From contig NZ_JAQQTE010000004.1 of the NCBI RefSeq assembly GCF_028561565.1, forward strand, positions 389,017 to 453,016: 64,000 bases of DNA, written 5' to 3'. This DNA is from Gilvibacter sediminis (GTDB lineage: Bacteria > Bacteroidota > Bacteroidia > Flavobacteriales > Flavobacteriaceae). Positions 1 to 10,200 of this stretch are shown here, piece by piece. The notes under the pieces were generated by a model that was given only the letters and a program-made list of their open reading frames with translations, was not told the DNA's origin and did no database searches. The translations under genes were made by a program, and so were the position numbers. Within the stretch, counting starts at the first letter, position 1. Every line of letters begins with the position of its first letter.

Positions 1-401
1 TTACTGTAAAGAACGGATACGGTAGAAACTACCTGATCCCTCAAGGATATGCGATCCTAGCCACTTCATCTGCTAAGAAAGTATTGGCAGAGACTTTGAA
101 GCAACGTGCTTACAAAGAGCAGAAGTTGGTTGATGAAGCAACTAAAGAGGCTGACAAATTAAACAGCCTTGAGTTAAAGATCACTGCTAAAGCTGGTGAA
201 GGAGATAAACTTTTCGGTTCTGTAAACAACGCAGACGTTGCAGAAGCTTTGGAAAAAGCTGGAGTGAGCATCGAGAAGAAATTCATCTCTGTAGCTGGTG
301 GAAACATCAAGCGTACTGGGCAATACGAAGCTAAAGTACGTTTCCATAGAGACGTGATTGCTAACTTGACTTTTGACGTAGTAGCAGAGGCTAAGAGCTA
401 A
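1..401 (+). CDS. rplI: 50S ribosomal protein bL9, 5'-truncated
   Basis: Large-subunit ribosomal protein L9, which binds 23S rRNA. The reading frame is open from the window edge (first whole codon at base 3) and gives 132 residues; about 15-18 N-terminal residues are missing. It begins with the L9 signature region (NGYGRNYLIPQGYA), continues through the long connecting helix (rich in K, E and A) and ends in the C-terminal domain with the GGNIKRTGQYEAKVRFH stretch. In flavobacteria this gene normally closes an rpsF-rpsR-rplI operon; the upstream genes lie outside the window. A strong hairpin with a T-run follows the stop codon, which agrees with it being the last gene of the operon. Identity is certain; only the start is unseen. 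Confidence 0.97.
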   Translation, partial: TVKNGYGRNYLIPQGYAILATSSAKKVLAETLKQRAYKEQKLVDEATKEADKLNSLELKITAKAGEGDKLFGSVNNADVAEALEKAGVSIEKKFISVAGGNIKRTGQYEAKVRFHRDVIANLTFDVVAEAKS

Positions 402-420
402 TTAGCCTTCAACAATAAGT

Positions 421-460
421 AAGAGGCCTTTTGTGTACACAGAAGGCCTTTTTTTTTGAC
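421..460 (+). terminator. Rho-independent terminator after rplI
   Basis: A long near-perfect inverted repeat built on AGGCCTTTTGTG / CACAGAAGGCCT is followed by a run of eight T. It lies 20 bases after the rplI stop and ends just before the next gene's ATG at 464, so it should isolate the ribosomal operon from that gene. Confidence 0.85.
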
Positions 461-463
461 AAG

Positions 464-934
464 ATGAAATACACAAGACTTACCAAGGAACAGTTTGAGG
501 AGCTTCAAGAAGAGTTCACCCGCTTTTTGGCTACACAAAGTATAACTGCGGATGAATGGCAGCAACTTAAAACACAGCAGCCTGAGGTTGCAGAAGCCGA
601 GTTGGATGTTTTTAGCGATCTGGTTTGGGAAGGCGCACTCAATGCTGCTAAGTATTTAGAAAATGCCAGTGCAGATCAAGTGTTTTGTATTGCTATTGAG
701 TCAGAGCAAATGCGCATGATCCATGCGCGAATTCCATCTGGAGTAGCAGACCTCACTCAGCTGGAAGGCCGTCAATGGTTGTTAGACCATATTCAAGACG
801 ATGGTGTTCAACTACAAACCGGAACAAAGACTCTTGGAGAAGAAAGAAATCAACAGATTTTCGGATTGATCCAGCAAGGGGCTGTTATTGCTAACAAAGA
901 CTTGTTTGAGGCATTAAATAGTCTTATTAAGTAA
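464..934 (+). CDS. DUF6495 family protein
   Basis: Protein of 156 aa with no known function; it resembles the small acidic protein found directly downstream of rplI in many Flavobacteriaceae (recalled as DUF6495). There is no signal peptide or membrane segment, so it is probably cytoplasmic. The sequence is rich in acidic and helix-forming residues, with a conserved-looking ELDVFSDLVWEGAL core around residues 45-60. The frame is open further upstream to 431, but that part lies inside the rplI terminator, so ATG 464 is taken as the start. Only 3-4 bases separate the terminator T-run and the ATG, so expression probably depends on read-through or on a promoter within the hairpin region. Family assignment is from memory. 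Confidence 0.8.
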   Translation: MKYTRLTKEQFEELQEEFTRFLATQSITADEWQQLKTQQPEVAEAELDVFSDLVWEGALNAAKYLENASADQVFCIAIESEQMRMIHARIPSGVADLTQLEGRQWLLDHIQDDGVQLQTGTKTLGEERNQQIFGLIQQGAVIANKDLFEALNSLIK

Positions 935-987
935 TTGTTTTACAATAACTTAATTAAAATTACCTCATTGAATAGTTGAGATTGACT

Positions 988-2229
988 TTATTCGTAGCGC
1001 AGACTTTCTATAGGGTCTAAACGCGCAGCTTTCATCGCTGGATAGGAACCGGCAATAACCGCTACTAAAAACGTAATAATTGTAGCCGCGATCACTGCGC
1101 CCCAAGGGATACTGAAGTTAAAATCTGCAAGTTTGGCAAAGGCCAAACCAGTACCCAAGCCCAATAGAATACCCAAGATACTTCCCAACTGCCCAATCAC
1201 AACGGTCTCCATTAAAAACTGAGTACCTATGGTGGATCGTTTTGCACCTAAGGCTTTACGAACACCGATCTCTCGTGTGCGTTCCGTAACCGATACAAGC
1301 ATAATATTCATCAAGGCAATAAGAGAACCAAAGATGGTAATGGCGCTGATGAACCAAGCTGCAAACTCTAAAACACCAGTGATTTCAGAAATCCTGTTGA
1401 TCAGATCCTCACTGCGTTCCAGTCCAAAATTGTTTTCTTCAACAGGGGACAGGCCTCTCACATTTCTAAAAGTGACAATAGCGTCGCTCTGAGCGCCTTC
1501 TAAATATTCTTTGTCGTCTACCATTACACTAATGGTATAAGTGATGTTAGGAGCCGTATAAATGCTTCGGGCTTGTTGAATCGGGATGAGCACCTTGAGA
1601 TCCTGATTGTTCCCGAAAGTCGCTCCTTTAGATTCTAATAGACCGATCACTTTAAATTTCACCCCGCGAATACTCAGGGTTTTACCAATGGGATCAGTCC
1701 CTTCAAATAAAGTCTTTTTAAAATCTGACCCAAGCAGACAAACATTGACGTTATTCTGAATATCAAATACATTGAAGTCACGTCCTTTTTCTACTTCTGT
1801 ACCGGTGTTGTTCAGATAGTTCTCATTCACTCCATACACCTGTACTTCTGGATCGGTCTTGTTGCCTTCATAGCGCACTTCCGCACGACTGGTTCCTCTA
1901 AAGGATACCGAGGTGCGTGTAAAAGGGTAGTTGTAGGCGTCCTGAAATTCTTTGATGTCCCGATAGCTGATGATCGGATTGATCTTTTGGCGTTCTCCTC
2001 CGCGTCTTCCTTGAGAAGTAAAGTCATAACGCTGAATGTTGAAGGAGTTTGCTCCCATGGAAGCAAAGTCGCTCGATATGGTGTTTTCTAGGGCCTTTAC
2101 GGCGGCTAGAATACCTACGAGCGCCCAAATACCTATTCCAATGATCACTACCGTTAAAATGGTTCTAAGGAGTTGACTGCGGATGGAATCCATCGCAATT
2201 CGAACATTCTCACGGAATAATGAAAACAT
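988..2229 (-). CDS. ABC transporter permease, MacB/FtsX type
   Basis: Membrane permease of 413 aa of the MacB/FtsX superfamily, which couples a cytoplasmic ATPase to transport or signalling across the inner membrane. Visible order: short cytoplasmic N-terminus (RENVRIAMDSIRSQLLRTILT), first membrane helix (residues about 22-45), a large periplasmic MacB core domain (about 50-280), then three C-terminal helices of the FtsX domain. The cytoplasmic motif TERTREIGVRKALGAKRSTI, which contacts the ATPase in this family, is intact. The end PAMKAARLDPIESLRYE is also typical. No ATPase or membrane-fusion partner gene lies next to it here. Substrate is unknown. Start ATG at 2229 fits the family N-terminus. 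Confidence 0.93.
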   Translation of the reverse strand: MFSLFRENVRIAMDSIRSQLLRTILTVVIIGIGIWALVGILAAVKALENTISSDFASMGANSFNIQRYDFTSQGRRGGERQKINPIISYRDIKEFQDAYNYPFTRTSVSFRGTSRAEVRYEGNKTDPEVQVYGVNENYLNNTGTEVEKGRDFNVFDIQNNVNVCLLGSDFKKTLFEGTDPIGKTLSIRGVKFKVIGLLESKGATFGNNQDLKVLIPIQQARSIYTAPNITYTISVMVDDKEYLEGAQSDAIVTFRNVRGLSPVEENNFGLERSEDLINRISEITGVLEFAAWFISAITIFGSLIALMNIMLVSVTERTREIGVRKALGAKRSTIGTQFLMETVVIGQLGSILGILLGLGTGLAFAKLADFNFSIPWGAVIAATIITFLVAVIAGSYPAMKAARLDPIESLRYE

Positions 2230-2330
2230 GGTTAAGGCTTTTAATTGCGTTATATGACGAATTAGAAAGGATAAAGTTACAAAATATCGAATCGGATTTG
2301 AGTGGCTTTAACAGGGTCGTAAGAAAATAA

Positions 2331-2360
2331 AAAGGCGGAAACCTCTCGATTCCCGCCTTT
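2331..2360 (-). terminator. Terminator downstream of the 2383-6972 gene
   Basis: Inverted repeat AAAGGCGG / CCGCCTTT with a 13-base loop region, flanked by A-rich sequence on the plus strand, which reads as a U-run on the minus-strand transcript. It lies 20 bases past the stop codon. Confidence 0.75.
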
Positions 2361-2382
2361 TGGATATGAATTAAAATTTAAA

Positions 2383-5300
2383 CTACTTCTCTATCAATAT
2401 TTTAACGGTATGTGTTCCCGTGTTAGTGGTGGTTCTTAGGATATACGTTCCAGTTGCCATATTAGCAGAGGAGAATGCCTCTTGCGGATTGGTTCCACTG
2501 TAGTTGTAGCGCCCGATGAACTGACCTAAAATAGAGTAGACTTCAACTGTCGAGATGGTTTCATCAGCCTCTTTGGCAATTACGCTTACCTGAGCTGCTT
2601 GCTTTTGGTGCATAGCGTACACTGCAGACTCCGCAACTTTCATGCTGGTGTCAGCATCTTGATTGCGAGGTGTTTTACGCAGGATGATCTCAAAGCGATC
2701 CGGATGCATACCGGCCTCTATAGTTCCAGTATAAACATCTTCCAATAGATTGGTGTAGATGTTGAACTCCTTATCACGCAAATAAGGGATGATCTTTTCA
2801 CCCAAGTTTTGCGCTTGGTCAAGACCAATGGTGAATTCACCACTTTCAGCGATCTCAGCAATGAGTGGAAGTACAGTACTGCTGTTTCCATCTATCATCG
2901 GGATTCCTTGGATCACAAAACGCTCTCCTGCAATATCCCAGTTCAGATCTTCGATCAAATCGTCAAATAAACGTCCGTCGTAACCGCGATCAAAATCAAG
3001 AGTAGTGTTCGGATCTATGGTTAATAACAATTGTCTGTGTAACATCTTTGGCGAATCAAAACCGATACGCAACTTAGGGCGCATATCTGGCGCGTCTAGA
3101 TCACTGTCGTCTGGTTCGCTATAAGTGGTCGTTGTTGTCGGGCTTGATGGAACGGCATAAGTATCATCAGTAAAGACAAATACAGAACTCGAACCGGAGC
3201 GTACAAAATTACGCTGGCTATTGTTGAATTCAATGGTACCGTTGGTGTCGGCAGCAACAAAGAAACCTTGACTCGGCGCTACATAACGCCCTGGAGTCTT
3301 AGTAGGAACACCTGCCGCACTTACGTCAGGGTGGCTGGTTGCCATTACACCTCCAGAAAGGTTATACATGGCGTAACCCCCTTGGTATTCTCCTAAGATG
3401 TGCGATCCGCCTCCCCAGTGTTCCCAGAAGTACAAGGTACCGTCTAGGTGTGGGTTATCGGCGATAAAATCATGAGAGTCCAAAGCCGAGGCAAACGGAT
3501 TACCTACCAAGTAGTTGTTCCCTCCGTTAATAGCCAGTTGGATCTCGTATCCTGTTTGATCATTATTAGGTTTCCCGGTAAATGTGTAGTTCTGGATATC
3601 TGTAACGGATCCAGATCCTGGGCCTTTCATGGTGAATCCTTGTCCAGCTTCTAAAGAACCCCATTGCCCGAGATACTGCCATGAGCTGTAATCTCCGATA
3701 GGGTGGTTGTCATATTTGAACAACCAGAAGTCAGAAAGGGAGATTGGTGTGGTTGGCGCACCGTTATAACCACCCACCCAATTCACGTACACAGGATTGC
3801 TCACGTCCGTACCGTCACGCAGGACGCGATTAATGTTAAAAGTTACATTGATACTCGCTCCCGACAGGGTACTAGTAGGCGCACTCCAATAATTGTAGGT
3901 ATAGGTGTCTGCCGTACCTCCTTGGTCGATCTCAATATATCCTGCACTGTTGGCCTCTAGGTCACTTCCTTGGGTTTGAATCAACTGTGATTCTCCCTGA
4001 AGGTCAATAAAACCAGCTAGATCTAGGTAATGTGAAACCTCAAACTTATTGTTGTTATCCACAAGGATCTCAGCACTAGCATCTACAAATACGCCCAATA
4101 CGGTAGTGTTTGTACTAGCTGTAAGATCGTGATTTACTCTAGAGATCGTCCAATCGATCGGAGTAGTGTTATCTACAATAGATAATGAACCGGGTAGATA
4201 CAATACGTTGTTGTTCATCCAAGTGCTTGCATCGTCCCAAGAGCCATCGGCATCTGTTTCATAGGGTAGTGGAGCCGTTTGGAAATCTACAGTATCCAAG
4301 TTTTTAATAGCAGCAGTGTTGCCGTTTCCAGATTCGTCCTTAATGTTGGTAAAAGTATAGGTTGTCATCGGGTAATAAGCCATAAGCTGACCCCATGGAA
4401 TTGTAGAAACCTCATTCAAAGAAATGCTTTGAGGTAGGATACTACCGGTCACTGTGTTGTCTGAATGTTCAATGATCTCTTGATTCATGATGAATCGGAT
4501 CTGATTTACGCTTAAAGTGGTGTCCCAAACGCGAACTTCATCAATACCTCCATCCCAGAAATTGGTCGGATTCTCGTAGTCTGCCGCTGCGATCAAAAAG
4601 TGCTGTGAGTTGCCTACCGGTGAATCCATAGGTCCTGTTACATCCAGAACTCCATCAATGTAGATACGCGCGTTGGTCCCGTCATAGCTCACGGCAATAT
4701 GGTGCCACTCGTCTGTTGGTATCTCTACAGATGACGTCAAGCTCTGTACAGCTCCGCCACTGTTGGTCCACATGGCTTGGGCGTGTCCGCTTCCGTCAAT
4801 CTTTACAGCATAGCCTTCTGTGTAAGGAGCAGAATTACGCTTAGAAATAATATCTCTGTCTGTGCCAGCGTCACGTTTAACCCAAGCAGATAGTGTGAAA
4901 TCTGAGTCGAGGTCTAAATAATCGTCAGAATCCATATAATCAACGCTTCCGTCAAAATCAACAGAACGTACGTAGATATTCTCTGGAGCATATCCAAAGG
5001 TAATGTACTTAGTACCGTTGAAATCGTAAGTAGTTTCTAGGTTTCCTCCGTTTAAACGCATGATGCGATATTCTGAGTTCGGGTTAAAAGTCGGAGTGTC
5101 CGAGATGAACATCAAATACTCTCCGGGCGGGTCCAAAGTTGCAGCCAATTGTGCTTCTGGAACAGAAACTTCTACCTTCTGTACATCTCCACCGGTCTCA
5201 ACCACCTTCCAGGTACGTTCTACAGAGGTAAATTCTACAATGGTGGTCAAGCCTGGAACACCATCACTCATATCAACGATGATAGGTGCTACGGCATTGA

Positions 5301-6972
5301 GACTTGTATTGTCATGACCCCAAACCAAATAAGATTCATCAACGGTCAGATCAACGCTGTTGGCGTTGTTTGTCGCTTCAATATTGGCCATACCCATGGT
5401 CACTAAGGTATTAGCGTTTACAGACTTGGATTGCTTTTGCATAAGACCAGCAGCGTCAGAGCGTCCAAGACCAGCGATGTCCCAGTTAAAGGCTCCGCCG
5501 TCTGAAGATTGATCCCAGATCACGTTTCCGTTTGAATCCACATAGTCTTGTGAAACACCATTAACACCAAGGGTAATCCCATATTTAATGGCAAGGTAAG
5601 ACTGAATTCTGTTACGATTATCGGTCATGGAACCGTCTGTGTTTGTTGCAGAGTAGGTGATCACCTCAGTGATTCTACCACCAAAACTACCGTTCCAGTA
5701 TTGACTGCGTCCTAACCAATATCTGGTATTAGACACTTCTGCAAAATCTCCGGCGTCTGATTCTGACTCAGCGATCTCAATATTGTTGAAATATACGTTT
5801 TGACCCGTTGGAGAACTGGTGCTGTTGTGGCGTGCATTAATGATAGCGACTTGATTTAAGTCGATAGTATTGTCGAGATCTCCTTTTCCATATCCGTCAC
5901 CAGCTCCTGTGGTTGTTCCGATGCAGTAGGCAAAGTACTCTCCAGTAAAACGCTGGGTGTAGGCTCCATAACCGAATCCGGTTACGTCTTCTTGGTAAGT
6001 CTGACCTGTTGGATCCGTTGACGTGAAGGTGTCTAATGGAATCATACCATTGGTGACGGCTTGGTCCGGAGTGACAACCATATAAATATCATGGCTGTAA
6101 AAACCACCGGTACCGGCCATTTCGTCCTTGTCATCTAAGTAATCCATGTCGCTTCCAGACAAGTTGTTGTCATTGCTAAAGGAAAGCACTGGGTTGAAGT
6201 TGATATTGTTGGTGCTGTTGTCGTAATAGGTTGGCGCTTGATAAGATTCTAGAACGTTCGCATCGTTTCCTTTTCCGTAGTCTTCCCAGGTCGTTAAAGG
6301 CGTATTGTTGGCAATGGAGCCGCTTCCGTCTACTCGATCTGTGCGTAACCACAACTCCAGATTTGTGTTAATACCTCCAGGACCTTCTGTGATTGAAGTG
6401 TTGTAAGTAGTTCCTGTGATGGTTACATAATCAATATAAACACGATCGCCATTCCAAGTTGAATTACTTGAAAAACGGAATTGTCCCGTAGCCGAGCTCG
6501 GGAAGGTGAAATCTGTTTTGAAGATAGTAACTGTTTTGGCGTAGTCTATGTAGGGAACGCCATTACTGAAGTCTGCAGATTTATCTGCCACGTTTCCAGC
6601 GACAAAGCTGCCTATAATGCTCCAAGAGCTCGAACTGTCTGGTCGGTACTCTACATCAAAGGTCTCTCCCGTGTCATATCCGTTATTGGTGAATCTAAAA
6701 GCCAAGTCCACTTTGTCATATGCATTAAGTGCAAATTGAGGACTTCTTATCTCACCGTTACTGTTTTGGATCCTCAAGGAGTAGTTGCCTTGAGCTGCGA
6801 AAGTAATGTCGTTTTGACGACTCGCGTTTGAGGTAAGATTCCAGCCATCCAATCCTGACTCAAAAGTCGCTTGGTGGATGACCGTCTGCGCCATTAAAAT
6901 TGGCGTAAAGATCAAACAAAAAGTAAGTATCGCGAATGCGACACCTCGGTTGGTCGAAGTAGTTTTTTCCAT
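2383..6972 (-). CDS. Giant secreted LamG-domain protein with T9SS type A sorting tail (copy 1)
   Basis: Protein of 1529 aa, probably exported by Sec and then through the type IX secretion system to the cell surface. Order: signal peptide (about residues 1-28, ending LMAQ); a beta-rich MAM/jelly-roll-like domain (30-190); a concanavalin-like region beginning ELWLRTDRVDGSG (205-470) that ends in the recurring NRIQSYLAIKYGITLG segment; a LamG-like jellyroll (about 670-830, starting VRSVDFDGSVDYMD); then a long beta-rich region with GNPFASALD and VAPSQGFFV, typical of flavobacterial surface proteins; and a C-terminal T9SS type A domain (about 1450-1529, ending TGTYILRTTTNTGTHTVKIL). It is a close paralogue of the next gene upstream, so a tandem duplication is likely. 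LamG domains suggest glycan or protein binding; ligand unknown. Confidence 0.92.
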   Translation of the reverse strand: MEKTTSTNRGVAFAILTFCLIFTPILMAQTVIHQATFESGLDGWNLTSNASRQNDITFAAQGNYSLRIQNSNGEIRSPQFALNAYDKVDLAFRFTNNGYDTGETFDVEYRPDSSSSWSIIGSFVAGNVADKSADFSNGVPYIDYAKTVTIFKTDFTFPSSATGQFRFSSNSTWNGDRVYIDYVTITGTTYNTSITEGPGGINTNLELWLRTDRVDGSGSIANNTPLTTWEDYGKGNDANVLESYQAPTYYDNSTNNINFNPVLSFSNDNNLSGSDMDYLDDKDEMAGTGGFYSHDIYMVVTPDQAVTNGMIPLDTFTSTDPTGQTYQEDVTGFGYGAYTQRFTGEYFAYCIGTTTGAGDGYGKGDLDNTIDLNQVAIINARHNSTSSPTGQNVYFNNIEIAESESDAGDFAEVSNTRYWLGRSQYWNGSFGGRITEVITYSATNTDGSMTDNRNRIQSYLAIKYGITLGVNGVSQDYVDSNGNVIWDQSSDGGAFNWDIAGLGRSDAAGLMQKQSKSVNANTLVTMGMANIEATNNANSVDLTVDESYLVWGHDNTSLNAVAPIIVDMSDGVPGLTTIVEFTSVERTWKVVETGGDVQKVEVSVPEAQLAATLDPPGEYLMFISDTPTFNPNSEYRIMRLNGGNLETTYDFNGTKYITFGYAPENIYVRSVDFDGSVDYMDSDDYLDLDSDFTLSAWVKRDAGTDRDIISKRNSAPYTEGYAVKIDGSGHAQAMWTNSGGAVQSLTSSVEIPTDEWHHIAVSYDGTNARIYIDGVLDVTGPMDSPVGNSQHFLIAAADYENPTNFWDGGIDEVRVWDTTLSVNQIRFIMNQEIIEHSDNTVTGSILPQSISLNEVSTIPWGQLMAYYPMTTYTFTNIKDESGNGNTAAIKNLDTVDFQTAPLPYETDADGSWDDASTWMNNNVLYLPGSLSIVDNTTPIDWTISRVNHDLTASTNTTVLGVFVDASAEILVDNNNKFEVSHYLDLAGFIDLQGESQLIQTQGSDLEANSAGYIEIDQGGTADTYTYNYWSAPTSTLSGASINVTFNINRVLRDGTDVSNPVYVNWVGGYNGAPTTPISLSDFWLFKYDNHPIGDYSSWQYLGQWGSLEAGQGFTMKGPGSGSVTDIQNYTFTGKPNNDQTGYEIQLAINGGNNYLVGNPFASALDSHDFIADNPHLDGTLYFWEHWGGGSHILGEYQGGYAMYNLSGGVMATSHPDVSAAGVPTKTPGRYVAPSQGFFVAADTNGTIEFNNSQRNFVRSGSSSVFVFTDDTYAVPSSPTTTTTYSEPDDSDLDAPDMRPKLRIGFDSPKMLHRQLLLTIDPNTTLDFDRGYDGRLFDDLIEDLNWDIAGERFVIQGIPMIDGNSSTVLPLIAEIAESGEFTIGLDQAQNLGEKIIPYLRDKEFNIYTNLLEDVYTGTIEAGMHPDRFEIILRKTPRNQDADTSMKVAESAVYAMHQKQAAQVSVIAKEADETISTVEVYSILGQFIGRYNYSGTNPQEAFSSANMATGTYILRTTTNTGTHTVKILIEK

Positions 6973-7028
6973 AAGCTAGTAGATTAAGCCACAGGTCGAT
7001 TTGGGGTCTTCTGTAACAGATTCTTAAA

Positions 7029-7036
7029 CAAACATA
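7029..7036 (-). promoter_or_regulatory. Bacteroidota -7 promoter element for the 2383-6972 gene
   Basis: On the minus strand this reads TATGTTTG, an exact match to the Bacteroidota -7 consensus TAnnTTTG. It would give a leader of roughly 50 nt before ATG 6972. The shared 20-bp direct-repeat motif starts 24 bases further upstream. Confidence 0.6.
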
Positions 7037-7060
7037 TAAAAAAAAGCAGTCGATTTAACA

Positions 7061-7100
7061 TTTTAATCGTTAAAAATGTGCATTTCGTCGAAAAAATGTG
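7061..7100. promoter_or_regulatory. Tandem candidate operator upstream of T9SS gene copy 1
   Basis: Two abutting 20-bp units both end in AAAAATGTG-like sequence: TTTTAATCGTTAAAAATGTG and CATTTCGTCGAAAAAATGTG. A 14-bp block across the junction (7078-7091, GTGCATTTCGTCGA) recurs exactly upstream of the M14 peptidase gene at 16977-16990, and related copies lie upstream of the second LamG gene and of the 7TM-LuxR regulator gene. A role as regulator binding site is inferred. Confidence 0.5.
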
Positions 7101-7178
7101 TTGATAAACGGTGTTTTTGCGTGTTTAAACCGTAATTATTACAGAGGTTTCCTACACGTGCTATTTGTTGATAAAAAA

Positions 7179-7204
7179 AGGGAGCCTCGTTACAGGGCTC
7201 CCTT
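7179..7204 (-). terminator. Terminator downstream of the 7241-11824 gene
   Basis: Inverted repeat AAGGGAGCC / GGGCTCCCTT with an 8-base loop, preceded on the plus strand by seven A (a U-run on the minus transcript). It sits 36 bases past the stop codon of copy 2. Confidence 0.8.
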
Positions 7205-7240
7205 CTCGTTAGGAAAAACTACTTGCTTTGTCTAAGCAAT

Positions 7241-10200
7241 CTACTGTTTGTCAATTAAAATCTTAGTTGTTTGAACATCTTTGTCCGTTGTAATTTGTAA
7301 GATGTATGTCCCGGTACTCATCAGCGTGGAAGGGAAGCTCACTTGTGAAGCATTACCTGCAAATTGGTAAGTTCCAATTTGTTGTCCAAGAATAGAGTAT
7401 ACCGTTACTTGTTTTATAGTTAATTCTTGTTCTTTAGCGAATACCGTTACTTGCTGTGTGCTCTTAGCGTGCATTGCTGCTACCGTATTCACTTGCTTGC
7501 TGGCAACTTGATCCACTTGACGTTCCGTTTTACGGAATACCATTTGGAATCGGTTCTCATAGATTCCAGGCTCCATCAAAGTTGTGAAATAGTCAGAACG
7601 AAGATCTACAAAGGTGTCGGTCTCCTTATCGTGTAGGTAAGGAATGAGTTTCTCTCCAAGGAACTCAGCCCCGTCTAGACCTATAGTGATCTCACCGAAT
7701 TCTTCGATCTTCACATATAAAGGTAGTCTTACACTTCCTTTTCCTTCTACCACTGGAATACCTTGAATGGCGTAACGCGTGTCGTCGATCAACCAATTCA
7801 TATCTTCTGCTTGCTCGTCAAAGACCTTTCCGTCATAGCCTCTATCAAAACCAAGCGTGGTATTGTTATCAAAGGTCACCAACAGTTGTCTGTGCATTCC
7901 TATAGGAGAATCAAATCCAATACGCAACTTGGTTCGTGTGTCTGGTGCGTCAAACTGTGTATCGTCTGGCTCGCCAGTTGTTGTAGGATCATCTCCTGTA
8001 GTAGGAGTTCCTCCAGTGTACGTATCGTCAGTAAACATGAATACTGAAGATCCTCCAAGTTTCACGAAATTACGTTGACTGTTGTTGAAGTTGATGGTTC
8101 CGTCACTATCTGCAGCTACAAAGAAACCTTGAGCTACAGGAACATAACGACCAGGTGATTTTGTAGAAGCTCCTGCGTCACTTACCATTGGGTGACTCGT
8201 AGCCGCTACACTTCCAGATAGGTTGTACATACCATATCCACCTTGATATTCAGCCAAGAAGTGTGAACCACCTCCAAAGTGTTCCCAGAAATAGAGGGTA
8301 CCATCCAAGTGGGGGTTATCTGCAATAAAGTCATTGGCATCTAGTGCAGAAGGGAATGGGTTACCTACTAAATAGTTGTTATTCGCTGAAATACTCAGTT
8401 GAATTTCGTGACTGGTCTGATCATTATTAGGCTTCCCGGTAAAGGTGTAGTTCTGTACGTCAGTAACACCACCGGTTCCCGGGCCTTTCATGGTAAATCC
8501 TTGACCTACACTAAAATATTGGTAAGGTCCTACAAACTCCCAAGAGTCGTAATCTCCAACAGGACCATCTTCAAAACGGAAGATCCAACGGGCTGATAGA
8601 CTTACCGGCGAACCAGCCGCTCCATCATAACCCCATACCCAGTTGATGTTTGAAGATCCATCGCGTAGGCGGTTGTTAACCTTATAGTCCCAGTTTAGTG
8701 TAAATGCATTGTTTCTACCTACTGGTGAAGACCAGTAGTTGTAAGTATAAAGATCTGCTGTACCTCCTTGACCGCGTTCCATATAACCAGAACTGGTCAC
8801 TTCCAAATCAGATCCGGCAGTTTGTACCAGTTGAGAATCTCCTTGAAGATCAAGGAATCCGTCCAATTCAAAATAGTGAGACACTTCTAATTTATTCTCG
8901 TTATCCATGATCAAAGAAGCGCTTGAATCTACCATGGCGGCGAGTACAGTCGTATTTGACGAGCTGGTAACCTCATGGTTGATGTCCACAACGTTCCATC
9001 CGATGATTGTGCCATCTACAATAGAGGCAGACTGTGGCAAATACTGAACACTGTTGTTGGTCCAAGTAGATGGGTCCGTCCAATCTCCATCGCTGGCGGT
9101 CTCATATGGAAGTGGAGCTGTTTGGAAATCTACTGTGTCCAAGTTTTTAATAGCGGCGACATTGTTGTTTCCTGAGCTGTCATTGATATTAGTAAAGGTG
9201 TATACGTTCATCGGATAGTATACGATCAGGTTCGGCCAATCAATCGATTCCACCTCATTTAAAGTGATACTCTGAGGTATAATGGTACCGTCTACAGAGT
9301 TATCTGTGTGCTCGTAAAGCTCTTGGTTCATGATGTAGCGCAGCTGCTGCACAGTCAACGCTTGTCTCCAGATACGCACTTCATCGATCGTTCCATCAAA
9401 GAAGTTTTGAGGAGATAGATAATCTGCTGCACCAACCATTAGGTGTTGTGAGTTTCCAACCGGAGCACCAAATGGCGTTAGGGAAGCACTGTCAAATACG
9501 CCGTCAATATACAGGGAAGCTGTTGATCCGTCAAAGATCACGGCTACATGGTGCCATTCATCCGGATGGTCTGTTAGGACGGTATTAGAGGACACCGATT
9601 GGACGAGTCCAAGATTGTTTGTCCAAGTTGCTTGTAATTGTCCAGAACCATCAATTCTTAGCGCGTAACCCTGTGTAAATGGGGCAGCGTCACGCTTAGA
9701 AATGATATCAGCGTCAGTGTTGCTGGCAGATGTTTTGATCCATGCCGACATACTGAAGGCCGAATTGATATCAGCAACATCGTCTGCATCCAAATAGTCT
9801 GCAGTTCCGTCAAAATCAACGGAGCGCTCATAAATGTACTGCGGTGCATACCCAAAGGTAATGTACTTGGTTCCGTTGAAATCATAACTTGTTTCTAAGT
9901 CAGAACCATTGAGGGTCATGATTCTGTACTCAGAAGTTGGACTGAAAGATGGTGTGTTTGAGATAAACATCAGGTAGCTACCCGGCGGGGTAAGGGTAGC
10001 AGATAATGAAATTTCAGGTACAGAAACAGTAACCTCTGGTACGTCTCCACCAGACTCTACTACTTTCCAAGTACGTGAAATAGAAGTAAACTCCACAGGC
10101 GTAGAAAGCCCAGGAATACTAGCACTTAGGTCAACATTAACCGCAGGTGCAGCTGTCAAACTTCCGCTGTTATTACCCCAAACTAAATAGGATTCATCAA